The position numbers and the translations under genes are program-made. A stretch of 64,000 bases of DNA from Rhizobium vallis (GTDB taxonomy: Bacteria > Pseudomonadota > Alphaproteobacteria > Rhizobiales > Rhizobiaceae): positions 434,001 to 498,000 of the forward strand of contig NZ_ML133687.1 in the NCBI RefSeq assembly GCF_003985155.1, in the 5' to 3' direction. This document shows, in pieces, positions 18,099-26,150 of this stretch. The notes below the pieces were generated by a model. It was not told where the DNA came from, made no database searches, and was given only the letters and a program-made list of their open reading frames with translations. Positions within the stretch are counted from its first letter, which is position 1. Each line of letters opens with the position of its first letter.

Positions 18099-18983
18099 TT
18101 ACACGATCGAGCGAAGCAAAGTTTCGCGTGCCGAGGTCAGATGCGACCGACAAGTGCGATCGATCAAGGAGATATTGCGGCTTTCGAGGGCGTCGATCAG
18201 CGCGAGATGTTCCCGAATGGCGACCTCATTCCGCGTGCGTTCGTCGCGCTTGTTCCACTGATAGTGATAGTGGAAGACAATGGCGATCACGTCCTGGAAG
18301 CTTTCGATGAAGCGGTTCGGCGCGACCGCCGCAATCAGCCGATGGAATCGACTGTCCAGCTCCGAGAAGTCCTGAAACCGGGCGTCGATATCCGCGAGCA
18401 ATTCCAGATGCGCCGTCCGCATAGCGCTGACCTGCTTCCAGACGGGCGAACCGTCAGGCAGGGTAGCGAACAGCCGTGCGGAGCGCATTTCGAACATCTC
18501 TCTGATCTCGAACAGTTCGAGTGCGAAACTCGCGGTGAACCCTTTGAAAACCCAGCCTGCATTCTGACGCTTCTCGATCAGCCCATATCTCTGAAATCGA
18601 TTGAGAAACTCACGCACGATCGTGGTCGCGACGCCGAATCTCCTGGCCAGTTCCGCCTCATTGATTTCCGTGCCCGGACAGGCGTTGTCGCGCAGCATCC
18701 ATTCCATGAAATTCGTTTCGACCTGTTCGGAAATGGCTAAGGTCTCTTCCTTCGGATAGCGCTCTATCTGCCGCGGCTGCTCCCGCATGATCCGTTTGTG
18801 CGCTTCAGATGTGATGATCCCACGAGCCGACATCCCCGCCAGTACCTTCCGCACTGTCGTCCTGCTCACGCCAAGCTGAGTGCGCAACGCGTTTTCGGAC
18901 GGCAATTCCTCCCCAAGGTCGAGGGTTCGAAGGATATCAATCATATCATTGAAGGCCCGCTTAAAGGTCGTATCCGTTCTCAT
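18099..18983 (-). CDS. GntR-family regulator with two winged-HTH domains and an FCD-like domain
   Basis: A 294-residue DNA-binding regulator. A first GntR winged helix covers about residues 20-65 (ELPSENALRTQLGVSRTTVR). A second HTH-like unit follows at about 100-150 (INEAELARRFGVATTIVREF), then a helical FCD-type ligand domain ending in EHLALIDALESRN. Two tandem wHTH units in one GntR protein are unusual. AAGGGTTGC precedes the ATG at 18983; the frame extends 13 codons further up. It is transcribed away from the ABC transporter it probably controls. Confidence 0.85.
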   Translation of the reverse strand: MRTDTTFKRAFNDMIDILRTLDLGEELPSENALRTQLGVSRTTVRKVLAGMSARGIITSEAHKRIMREQPRQIERYPKEETLAISEQVETNFMEWMLRDNACPGTEINEAELARRFGVATTIVREFLNRFQRYGLIEKRQNAGWVFKGFTASFALELFEIREMFEMRSARLFATLPDGSPVWKQVSAMRTAHLELLADIDARFQDFSELDSRFHRLIAAVAPNRFIESFQDVIAIVFHYHYQWNKRDERTRNEVAIREHLALIDALESRNISLIDRTCRSHLTSARETLLRSIV

Positions 18984-19023
18984 AAGCAACCCTTGGTATG
19001 GTTTTGTATCCATAAAAAACAAG

Positions 19024-19052
19024 TTGACGCATGTTTATCACATGTTTCTTAT
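19024..19052 (+). promoter_or_regulatory. Promoter and operator of the ABC operon
   Basis: TTGACG (19024-19029) and TCTTAT (19047-19052) are separated by 17 bp. The spacer contains the inverted repeat CATGTTTATCACATG (19030-19044, arms CATGT and ACATG), a good fit to a GntR-type operator. A repressor bound there would block RNA polymerase. The site lies between the divergent GntR gene and the permease gene. Confidence 0.55.
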
Positions 19053-19081
19053 GTATAAAAAACGGGGGAGGCTAGGGGAAT

Positions 19082-20140
19082 TTGGAAGACTCTGGGATTC
19101 TGCCTCAGAATTCGTCCCGGCCTGGGGGAGCGCAAGACGCAACCTTCCCTCCGAGACAATCCGGCATCACATTGGGACTGAAGCTGTTGAGCTTAGGCCC
19201 TTTATTGATCCTCATTATACTCGTTGCCGTCGTCAGTTTAATCACGCCGGCTTTTCTGAAGCCTGTTAACCTCGGGAACATCCTGGCGCAGACGGCCGTG
19301 ATTGCTGTCGTGGCAATGGGCCAGCAACTCGTTATCCTGACGCGCGGGATCGACCTGTCTGTCGGTTCGAATCTCGCGCTCGCGACGGTCATCGGCGGAT
19401 TGGTCTACCAGCAGGTCGATTCCTCAATCGTCGTCATCATAGCCATGCTGTTTGCAGGTGCTGTTGTCGGCGCGGTCAACGGCGTGGTGTTTGTCCATGG
19501 CAGGCTGCCCCACCCTTTCATTATTACGCTTGCGACCTTGAGTATTTGCCGCGGCCTGGCCCTTACATTGGCGCCCGGCCACACCACCATGCGCGGGATG
19601 CCCGATGCAATTAGTGCGATCGGCGGCGGTACGACGCTTGGCGTGCCCAATTCCTTCTTTGTGGTTGCGCTGTTCGGATTTCTATTTCTGATCCTGACGA
19701 AAGCGATGGTCTTTGGCCGATGGATCTATGCGGTCGGTGGCTCGCCGAATGCCGCCAAAAGCATGGGTATACCGGTAAAGGGCGTTCTGCTCGCAACCTA
19801 CATTATCTCAGGCTTTTGTGCAGGTGTCGGCGCAGTACTGCTTGCAGGGCGGACCGCCGCCGCCTCGCCAATCTACGGCAATCTTTTGGAGCTCGACACC
19901 ATTGCCGCCGTAATTATCGGTGGCGCCAGCTTTCTGGGCGGACGGGGCCATCTCGGCCACGCCTTGATCGGAGCCGTGCTGATCGGCGTCATCCGCAACG
20001 CCCTCAACCTTCTCGGGGTCGACGTGTTCTTTCAAATGATCGCGATCGGGCTCGTCATCGTCATCGCCGTAGAGGCCGATGTGCTTCGTAACCATCTCGA
20101 GGCGCGCGCGCGTGCGCTTCAATCGGCGAGGGTACAATGA
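19082..20140 (+). CDS. Sugar-type ABC transporter permease (RbsC/FrcC family)
   Basis: A 352-residue integral inner-membrane protein with about nine hydrophobic segments and the branched-chain/ribose permease signature (GIDLSVGSNLALATVIGG near residue 96 and IGGASFLGGRGHLGHALIGA near 279). The start is a TTG at 19082 with AGGGGA five bases upstream. The cytosolic first 30 residues are unusually polar. It overlaps the ATPase gene by 4 bp (ATGA). The substrate is unknown; a monosaccharide is likely from the family. Confidence 0.88.
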   Translation: MEDSGILPQNSSRPGGAQDATFPPRQSGITLGLKLLSLGPLLILIILVAVVSLITPAFLKPVNLGNILAQTAVIAVVAMGQQLVILTRGIDLSVGSNLALATVIGGLVYQQVDSSIVVIIAMLFAGAVVGAVNGVVFVHGRLPHPFIITLATLSICRGLALTLAPGHTTMRGMPDAISAIGGGTTLGVPNSFFVVALFGFLFLILTKAMVFGRWIYAVGGSPNAAKSMGIPVKGVLLATYIISGFCAGVGAVLLAGRTAAASPIYGNLLELDTIAAVIIGGASFLGGRGHLGHALIGAVLIGVIRNALNLLGVDVFFQMIAIGLVIVIAVEADVLRNHLEARARALQSARVQ

Positions 20141-20901
20141 ACCCTGCATCCACCACACCGGCACTTTCGGTTCGAAACGCGCAGAAGCGTTTTGGCGCGA
20201 TCCATGCCCTGAAAAACGTGAGCTTTGATGCCTATGCTGGTGAGATAACCGCTCTCTTGGGCGACAATGGCGCCGGCAAGTCGACGCTCGTCAAATGCAT
20301 CAGTGGGCTTCATAGTCTCGACGAAGGCGAGATCCTCGTGGATGGCGCTCCTGTCGGGCTCCATTCAACGGCGGCGGCCCGCCGCGCCGGTATTGAAACC
20401 GTCTATCAGGATCTGGCGCTTTTCGACAACCTGACCCCCGTACAGAATTTCTATTGCGGACGAGAAATCTCTTTCCCCTCCTGGCTGCCGCGTCCGCTCC
20501 GCTTCCTCAACACGGGCATGATGAAGCGGGAGGCAGCAAGTGTCATTGATCGCCTGAAGGTGAAGCTGCCGCGATTTGACGCGCCGGTCGCGCTGATGTC
20601 CGGGGGGCAGCGACAGGCGATTGCGGTCGCGCGCGCCATTGTTTTTGCGCGCAAGCTGGTGATCCTTGATGAGCCAACCGCCGCCCTCGGTCTTCGCGAG
20701 TCTCGCCAGGTGCTTGACCTTATCAATCAGCTCAAGGCCGACGGAAATGCCGTGATCATCATTACGCACAATATGGAGCATGTCGTCGAAATCGCCGATC
20801 GGGCGGTTGTGCTGCGACAGGGCCGCAAGGTGGGTGAACTGAAGCCGACGGAAGCCAACAAGCAGGACGTTGTCGCGATGATTGTCGGCGCCGAGGCTTG
20901 A
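20137..20901 (+). CDS. Sugar-type ABC transporter ATP-binding protein
   Basis: A 254-residue single-domain ATPase. Walker A is GDNGAGKST, the signature is MSGGQRQAIAVARA and Walker B is LVILDEPTAAL. The switch His lies in IITHNMEHV. Its length and single nucleotide-binding domain match FrcA-type fructose importers rather than the double-domain RbsA. It energises the adjacent permease; start and stop overlap the neighbour by 4 bp. Confidence 0.92.
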   Translation: MNPASTTPALSVRNAQKRFGAIHALKNVSFDAYAGEITALLGDNGAGKSTLVKCISGLHSLDEGEILVDGAPVGLHSTAAARRAGIETVYQDLALFDNLTPVQNFYCGREISFPSWLPRPLRFLNTGMMKREAASVIDRLKVKLPRFDAPVALMSGGQRQAIAVARAIVFARKLVILDEPTAALGLRESRQVLDLINQLKADGNAVIIITHNMEHVVEIADRAVVLRQGRKVGELKPTEANKQDVVAMIVGAEA

Positions 20902-20979
20902 GGGGGATCGCTGCTTCGTTGGGGCAGCGGACAACGAGATCGCCCTAGAGGAGGGCGGTCGAAACATGGGAGGTGTAGC

Positions 20980-21897
20980 ATGAAACCGCAATCCCTGCTG
21001 GGAGCTCTTGCGCTCCTGGCCGTCGCTGCAGTGCCATCCTTGGCGCAGGACCCGGTGAAGCTCGGCTTTATAACCAAATTCCCCGTACCGTTCTTCGCAA
21101 CGATGGAAAACGCAGCAAAGGATTATGCAAAGAAAAATCCCGGCGTCGAGATCATCTACGGGCAGGGCACGTCCGCAACCGACATCGAGGGCCAGATTGC
21201 ACAAATCGAGTCCATGGTGACACAAGGCGTGCAGGGCATTGCCCTCACGCCCGTCGATCCCACCGTGTCCGCTGCGCTGGACAAGGCGGTGGCAGCCGGG
21301 ATCAAGGTCGTGCTGATGGACAACAACATTCCGGATTGGAAAGGCAGGACGGCGCTTGCCACGACCAATAATTTCGCCGCGGGCAAAATCGCGGGCGAAT
21401 ATCTCAAAACGGTTCTTAAAGCCGGCGACACGCTCGGGATTCTCGAGGGCGTGCCCGGTGTGCCTGCGCTTGATGACCGTGTGAAGGGTATGCTTGAAGG
21501 GCTGACAGGCCTTGACGTCAAGATCGTCGGGAAAGGCGCGACAAACTGCACCGAGGAGCTCGGGATCAGTGTCGCTGAGGATCTGCTCACAAAGAACCCG
21601 GACCTCAAGGCCATTTATGCCGCTTGCGGCCCGCCCGCAGCTGGTGCCGCGCGCGCAATCAAGAACGCGGGCATTGCCAATGACAAGATTGTGCTGGTTG
21701 GTTTCGACTTCTGCTGCGGCGAAGAGGAAGCGATGAAGAGTGGCATAGAGGATGCGTCGGTGGCACAGTTTCCCACCAAGATGGCAGAACTTGGTGTGGA
21801 TGCGCTGGTAAAATCAATTCGTGGAGAGAAGGTCGAGTCTCTGATCGACTCCGGCGCAGCGCTCGTGACGCCCGAGAACATGGCAAAATTCAAGTGA
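20980..21897 (+). CDS. Periplasmic sugar-binding protein of the ABC transporter
   Basis: A 305-residue periplasmic binding protein (Peripla_BP_4 type). A signal peptide covers the first 22 residues, with cleavage likely at SLAQ/D. GFITKFPVPFFATMENAAKDYAKK and the TPVDPTV loop are typical of ribose/fructose binders. The gene comes last in the operon with a GGGAGGTGTAGC leader before the ATG. Ligand unknown: no catabolic gene accompanies it. Confidence 0.9.
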   Translation: MKPQSLLGALALLAVAAVPSLAQDPVKLGFITKFPVPFFATMENAAKDYAKKNPGVEIIYGQGTSATDIEGQIAQIESMVTQGVQGIALTPVDPTVSAALDKAVAAGIKVVLMDNNIPDWKGRTALATTNNFAAGKIAGEYLKTVLKAGDTLGILEGVPGVPALDDRVKGMLEGLTGLDVKIVGKGATNCTEELGISVAEDLLTKNPDLKAIYAACGPPAAGAARAIKNAGIANDKIVLVGFDFCCGEEEAMKSGIEDASVAQFPTKMAELGVDALVKSIRGEKVESLIDSGAALVTPENMAKFK

Positions 21898-22017
21898 CCT
21901 GTTGCCTCCGTCGACCGCGCGGACGACGGGGGCAAGCTTCGCTTCTCTGTCGGGATTGATATCGTCGAACCCAGAGGCCCGGAGCCACACTCACGTCGGA
22001 AAAGACGCGGCCGCGCT

Positions 22018-22248
22018 TTAGCGCCGCTGGTTCGGCAGCACGCCCGCGCGTTTGTCGGCTTCGAGCGATGACATTACATCGGCATAAGGTTCCTGCCGGG
22101 CGACGCTCCAATAGCGCAGTTCGTCCAGCGGGACTTGTTTTCCCGTCATCGCGCAGACGACATAGGAGCCGGGCGAGAGAATCTGGAAATCGCCATCGAG
22201 ATAGCGAATCTTCGCTTCGCGGTTTCCGTGCCCTTCGAACAAATTCAT
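22018..22248 (-). CDS. DUF2093 protein
   Basis: A 76-residue small soluble protein (RYLDGDFQILSPGSYVVCAMTG, PLDELRYWSVARQEPYADV) of the DUF2093 family. The family is widespread in Rhizobiales, usually between lpxK and mutL. Function unknown. It is transcribed in the same direction as mutL, 67 bp downstream of it, and now faces the inserted ABC operon. Confidence 0.8.
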   Translation of the reverse strand: MNLFEGHGNREAKIRYLDGDFQILSPGSYVVCAMTGKQVPLDELRYWSVARQEPYADVMSSLEADKRAGVLPNQRR

Positions 22249-22315
22249 GCGCTCCGTTCCCTGCAGCCTGTCATCTGTCTGCCATACTCCCGCAAAAGCT
22301 GCTTTTCCAGCTTTT

Positions 22316-24118
22316 TTAGCTTCTGCCGAAAAGCCGTTCGATATCGCTGAGCTTCAGTTCGATATAAGTCGGCCGGCCGTGATTGCACTGACCTGAGCCG
22401 GGCGTCACTTCCATTTCTCGGAGCAGCGCGTTCATTTCCTCCGGCCGCAGCCGCCGTCCGGAGCGCACCGATCCGTGGCATGCCATGGTCGCCGCCACAT
22501 ATTCGAGCTTGGCCGAGAGGCCTGATGCCGTGTCCCATTCGGCGATCTCGTCGGCAAGCTGGCGGATGAGGCCGCCCGCATCGACTTCGCCGAGCATGGC
22601 AGGCGTCTCGCGCACGGCAATCGCCCCAGGCCCGAAACGCTCGATCGCAAGACCCAATTCGGAAAGCTCGGCCGCATGCTGCATCAGCCGGTCGCAATCC
22701 TCTTCCGGAATGTCGATGATCTCGGGGATGAGCAGCACCTGCGAAGCCAGCCGCTTCGAATGCAGCGCCTTGCGCATCGCCTCGAAGACCAGCCGCTCAT
22801 GGGCGGCATGCTGGTCGACGATGACAAGCCCGTCCTCGGTTTGGGCGACGATGTAGTTTGCGTGGATCTGCGCCCGCGCCGCGCCGAGCGGATAGCGCCC
22901 GGCCGGTTCGGGGGCGGCCGGTTGCGGCGAAAACTGTGGCTCGGCCCGCGCCGTCGGCATCGAAAGCCCGTCCAACGACGCCTGTGGCCGTTCGGCGAAA
23001 CCCGTTGCCGGCTGGTAGGGTCGGGAGGGCGAGGTCTCGGCCGACCATGCCGTCTGCGGCCGCTGACTATGCGGCTGGAAGCCGGGGCGGAAGGAGCGCA
23101 GCATGTCGCTCGCTCCCGTCGTTGCTGCCCGGCTGCCGTCGCGCGCCAGGGCCTCGCGGATCGCGCCGACGATCAGGCCGCGCACCAGGCCCGGATCACG
23201 GAAGCGCACGTCGGATTTCGCCGGATGCACGTTGACGTCGACGAGAGCGGGATCGAGCGTGATCGACAGCACCGCCACCGGATAGCGTCCTGACGGGATG
23301 GTCTCGGCATAGGCGCCGCGGATTGCCGAAAGGATCAGCTTGTCCTGCACCGGCCGGCCGTTGACGAAGGCATATTGATGGGCGGAATTGCCACGATTGA
23401 AGGTCGGCACGCCGGCAAAGCCGGTCAGCGCGATCTCCTCGCGCTCGGCGTCGAGCGCAATGGCATTGTCGCGGAATTCCTTGCCGAGCACTTGTGCCAT
23501 GCGCGCCAGGTGATCGTCGCCGGTCGCCGGGAATTCCAGTGTCGTGCGATCCGAGCCCGACAGCACGAAGCGCACGGCGGGAAAGGCGATCGCCATGCGC
23601 TTGACGATCTCGGTGATGGCGCCGGCTTCGGCTCTTTCCGTCTTCAGAAATTTGAGCCGGGCGGGCGTGGCGAAGAACAGGTCGCGCACTTCGACGATCG
23701 TGCCGGGATTGGCGGCGGCGGGCCTCAGATGCACGATCTTACCGCCGGCGACGGTGATCTCGTTGCCGCCGGCGCTGTCGCGCCTGCGGCTGGCGATGCT
23801 GAGCCTGGCGACGGAGCCGATCGAAGGCAGCGCCTCGCCCCGGAAGCCGAGCGTGCGGATATCCTCGAGCGTCTCTGAAATCTTCGAGGTGCAGTGGCGC
23901 CGAACCGCCAGCTCCAGATCGGCGGCATCCATGCCGGAGCCATTGTCGCTGACGCGCAGCAGCGCCTTGCCGCCGCCTGCGGTGGCGATCTCGATGCGCG
24001 TCGCGCCGGCGTCGAGCGCATTTTCGATCAGTTCCTTGGCAGCGCTCGCCGGCCGTTCGATGACTTCGCCGGCAGCGATCTGGTTGATGAGCGTTTCGGA
24101 AAGCTGTCTGATGGCCAT
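22316..24118 (-). CDS. mutL: DNA mismatch repair protein MutL
   Basis: GHKL ATPase that couples MutS mismatch recognition to strand incision. The 600 residues have [32 protein letters not shown] and TLGFRGEAL at the N terminus, then a Pro/Gln-rich linker. The C-terminal endonuclease metal motif [12 protein letters not shown] matches DQHA(X)2E(X)4E. An organism with this motif nicks DNA with MutL rather than MutH. The divergent PAS-REC gene begins about 180 bp away. Confidence 0.97.
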   Translation of the reverse strand: MAIRQLSETLINQIAAGEVIERPASAAKELIENALDAGATRIEIATAGGGKALLRVSDNGSGMDAADLELAVRRHCTSKISETLEDIRTLGFRGEALPSIGSVARLSIASRRRDSAGGNEITVAGGKIVHLRPAAANPGTIVEVRDLFFATPARLKFLKTERAEAGAITEIVKRMAIAFPAVRFVLSGSDRTTLEFPATGDDHLARMAQVLGKEFRDNAIALDAEREEIALTGFAGVPTFNRGNSAHQYAFVNGRPVQDKLILSAIRGAYAETIPSGRYPVAVLSITLDPALVDVNVHPAKSDVRFRDPGLVRGLIVGAIREALARDGSRAATTGASDMLRSFRPGFQPHSQRPQTAWSAETSPSRPYQPATGFAERPQASLDGLSMPTARAEPQFSPQPAAPEPAGRYPLGAARAQIHANYIVAQTEDGLVIVDQHAAHERLVFEAMRKALHSKRLASQVLLIPEIIDIPEEDCDRLMQHAAELSELGLAIERFGPGAIAVRETPAMLGEVDAGGLIRQLADEIAEWDTASGLSAKLEYVAATMACHGSVRSGRRLRPEEMNALLREMEVTPGSGQCNHGRPTYIELKLSDIERLFGRS

Positions 24119-24192
24119 GGGCTATTTTCGAGGATTCGTGGGCTGGAGGGAAGGGGGCGACCGGGCTTTCCTGGTGCCATGATCCGGAACTC

Positions 24193-24206
24193 CCCCAAAT
24201 TTGGGG
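24193..24206. promoter_or_regulatory. Perfect 14-bp palindrome upstream of the PAS-REC gene
   Basis: CCCCAAATTTGGGG is a perfect palindrome in the gap between mutL and the PAS-REC gene. A related site, CCCAGAATTTGGG, lies at about 26043-26055, upstream of the next gene. It is a plausible operator for an unidentified dimeric regulator. Confidence 0.4.
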
Positions 24207-24216
24207 TTAGGTAATG

Positions 24217-24231
24217 TTAAGCCGGTTTTAA
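24217..24231 (+). promoter_or_regulatory. CtrA-type binding site
   Basis: TTAAGCCGGTTTTAA matches the full CtrA consensus TTAA-N7-TTAA with no mismatch, 71 bp before the probable start of the PAS-REC-REC gene. CtrA is the alphaproteobacterial cell-cycle response regulator. Binding has not been shown here. Confidence 0.5.
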
Positions 24232-24301
24232 CATAAAAATGGCATTTCTAATCACACACCTCCGGAAGCTGCGAAATCGAACAGATGTGGGACGCAACAA
24301 A

Positions 24302-26023
24302 ATGAGTGCCGGCTTCGAAAAGGCGGACACATCATCAGAAACCGACGGGAATCTCGCCGAGGTCGATCTGCAGACGGCGCTTTTCGATGTGGTGTGCGAC
24401 AGCCTTTCGGCAGCCTTCATCATCTATGACAAAACCGATCATCTGATCTTCGCTAGCCGTCAAATCCTCGAATTCTTTCCGCTGCCGGCTGAAATGCTGA
24501 AACCGGGCACAAGGCTCCGCGATTTCCTCGGCGCGATCTACGACACCGGCATTCGCCAGCAATATGACGTGAGGAAAGGTGGATCGCCGAGCCGCGAGGA
24601 CTGGCTGTCGCAGAAAATCGCCTCGCATTGGCGCGAGCGCTTCGATGCCGTCGAGCGTCACGGTGCCGACAGCTGGGTGCGCTTCGTCAAACGCAGGCTG
24701 CCGGGCGGCTACGGCGTCACCATCATTTCGGATATATCCGAGGATAAGAAGCGCGAAGAGCAATGGCGTTCGGATCTGGAGCGCGTCCAGCTCACCGAGG
24801 ATATTCTCGACAATCTCCCCTTTCCGCTTTTCGTCAAGGACCGCAACCTCACCTACGTCGCGGTAAACCTCGCCTTCTGCGAGAAATACCAGACGAGCGC
24901 CGACGAGGTGCTCGGCCGCAAGAGCGGTGATCTCTTTTCCCCGGAAATTGCCACGCGCTTCGAGGAAAGCGATCGTCATGTGCTGGACACCGGTGAGATG
25001 TCCATCTCCCGCCAGCGCCAGATCTCCCGCGACGGCATCGAACGCGACATCGTCAGCCGCAAGCATCGCATCGGCAAGCCCGGCCGCTATTTCCTGGTGT
25101 CGACCATGCAGGACCTGCCGCGCGACGGCGCCGATCTCGACGAGTTCGACCGGGCGTCGGCGATCACCACGTCAAGCAATCAAAGCTATCGCCGGGCCTA
25201 TCTGCCGGTGCCGAGCCCCGTCGAGCGGCGCGAGCCGGCGGCGATGGAAGCGATCGTTCCGGAAAATTTCTCAGGCCGCAAGATCCTCGTCGTCACCGCC
25301 GATCTCGCCGCTGAGACCGCCGCCCTGCGTACGCTGTCGAAATATGGCTTCGAATCCTGCTCGGTGCGCGGCGAGGACGAGGAGGAGCGGTTCCTGGAAA
25401 TCGCCACCTCCTCCGGCATTTCGCTCGATCTCGTCATCATCGATAATCAGATGGGCATGCGCTGCCTCGAACTCGCCGAGCAATACGGTATCCCGGCACT
25501 CGTCATGGACGGCTTCCAGATCGCAAACGAGCTCACCTTCCAGATCGCCCGCCATTTCAATCGCAACAGCCGCAGCGGTAGCGGTTCCGACAGCGATTGG
25601 GAGATCAGTACCTTGGACGACGCGGTCGGCCTGGAGGTTCTCGTCGCCGAAGACAACGATATCAACCAGATCGTCTTTTCTCAGATCCTCGAGGGCCTCG
25701 GTTATCGCCACATGATCGCGGCGACCGGCGACGAGGTAGTGCGCCTCTGGGCCGAACACCGGCCGCAGATCGTGCTGATGGATATTTCCCTGCCGGGCTT
25801 CAACGGCTTTGAGGCCGCGCGTCTCATTCGTCAGATGGAAGAAGCCGGTGGCGAGGTCCGCACACCGATCATTGGCGTGCTCACGCAGGCCTTCGAGCGC
25901 GACCGCACCGAATGCGTCAAATCAGGCATGGACGACGTGATCATGAAGCCGGTAAGCCCCGATATGCTTGAGACAATATTTCAGAAACACCTAATGGAAG
26001 GGTTGATGCGAGCGCGCAACTGA
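24302..26023 (+). CDS. PAS-PAS-REC-REC signalling protein without a histidine kinase
   Basis: A 573-residue cytosolic protein. Two PAS-like segments (about 30-140 and 165-280; the second contains DNLPFPLFVKDRNLTYVAVN) precede a degenerate receiver (about 325-425) that keeps DLVIIDNQMG but lacks the acidic pair and the Lys. A complete receiver follows (about 448-565) with VLVAEDNDIN, LMDISLPGFNGF and MKPVSP. There is no HisKA/HATPase and no HTH or enzyme output. MSAGFEK at 24302 is preferred over the upstream 24239 start. A CtrA box precedes it. Confidence 0.82.
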   Translation: MSAGFEKADTSSETDGNLAEVDLQTALFDVVCDSLSAAFIIYDKTDHLIFASRQILEFFPLPAEMLKPGTRLRDFLGAIYDTGIRQQYDVRKGGSPSREDWLSQKIASHWRERFDAVERHGADSWVRFVKRRLPGGYGVTIISDISEDKKREEQWRSDLERVQLTEDILDNLPFPLFVKDRNLTYVAVNLAFCEKYQTSADEVLGRKSGDLFSPEIATRFEESDRHVLDTGEMSISRQRQISRDGIERDIVSRKHRIGKPGRYFLVSTMQDLPRDGADLDEFDRASAITTSSNQSYRRAYLPVPSPVERREPAAMEAIVPENFSGRKILVVTADLAAETAALRTLSKYGFESCSVRGEDEEERFLEIATSSGISLDLVIIDNQMGMRCLELAEQYGIPALVMDGFQIANELTFQIARHFNRNSRSGSGSDSDWEISTLDDAVGLEVLVAEDNDINQIVFSQILEGLGYRHMIAATGDEVVRLWAEHRPQIVLMDISLPGFNGFEAARLIRQMEEAGGEVRTPIIGVLTQAFERDRTECVKSGMDDVIMKPVSPDMLETIFQKHLMEGLMRARN

Positions 26024-26150
26024 TCGAAAGATCGGTCAACTCCCCAGAATTTGGGAACGCCCCAGCGCCGACGGCCACTGATTCACTATCGAATTGTTAA
26101 GACATGCCGGTCATTCTTCGCATGGCTGCGGAGGAAAAGCTTGGGTTTGG

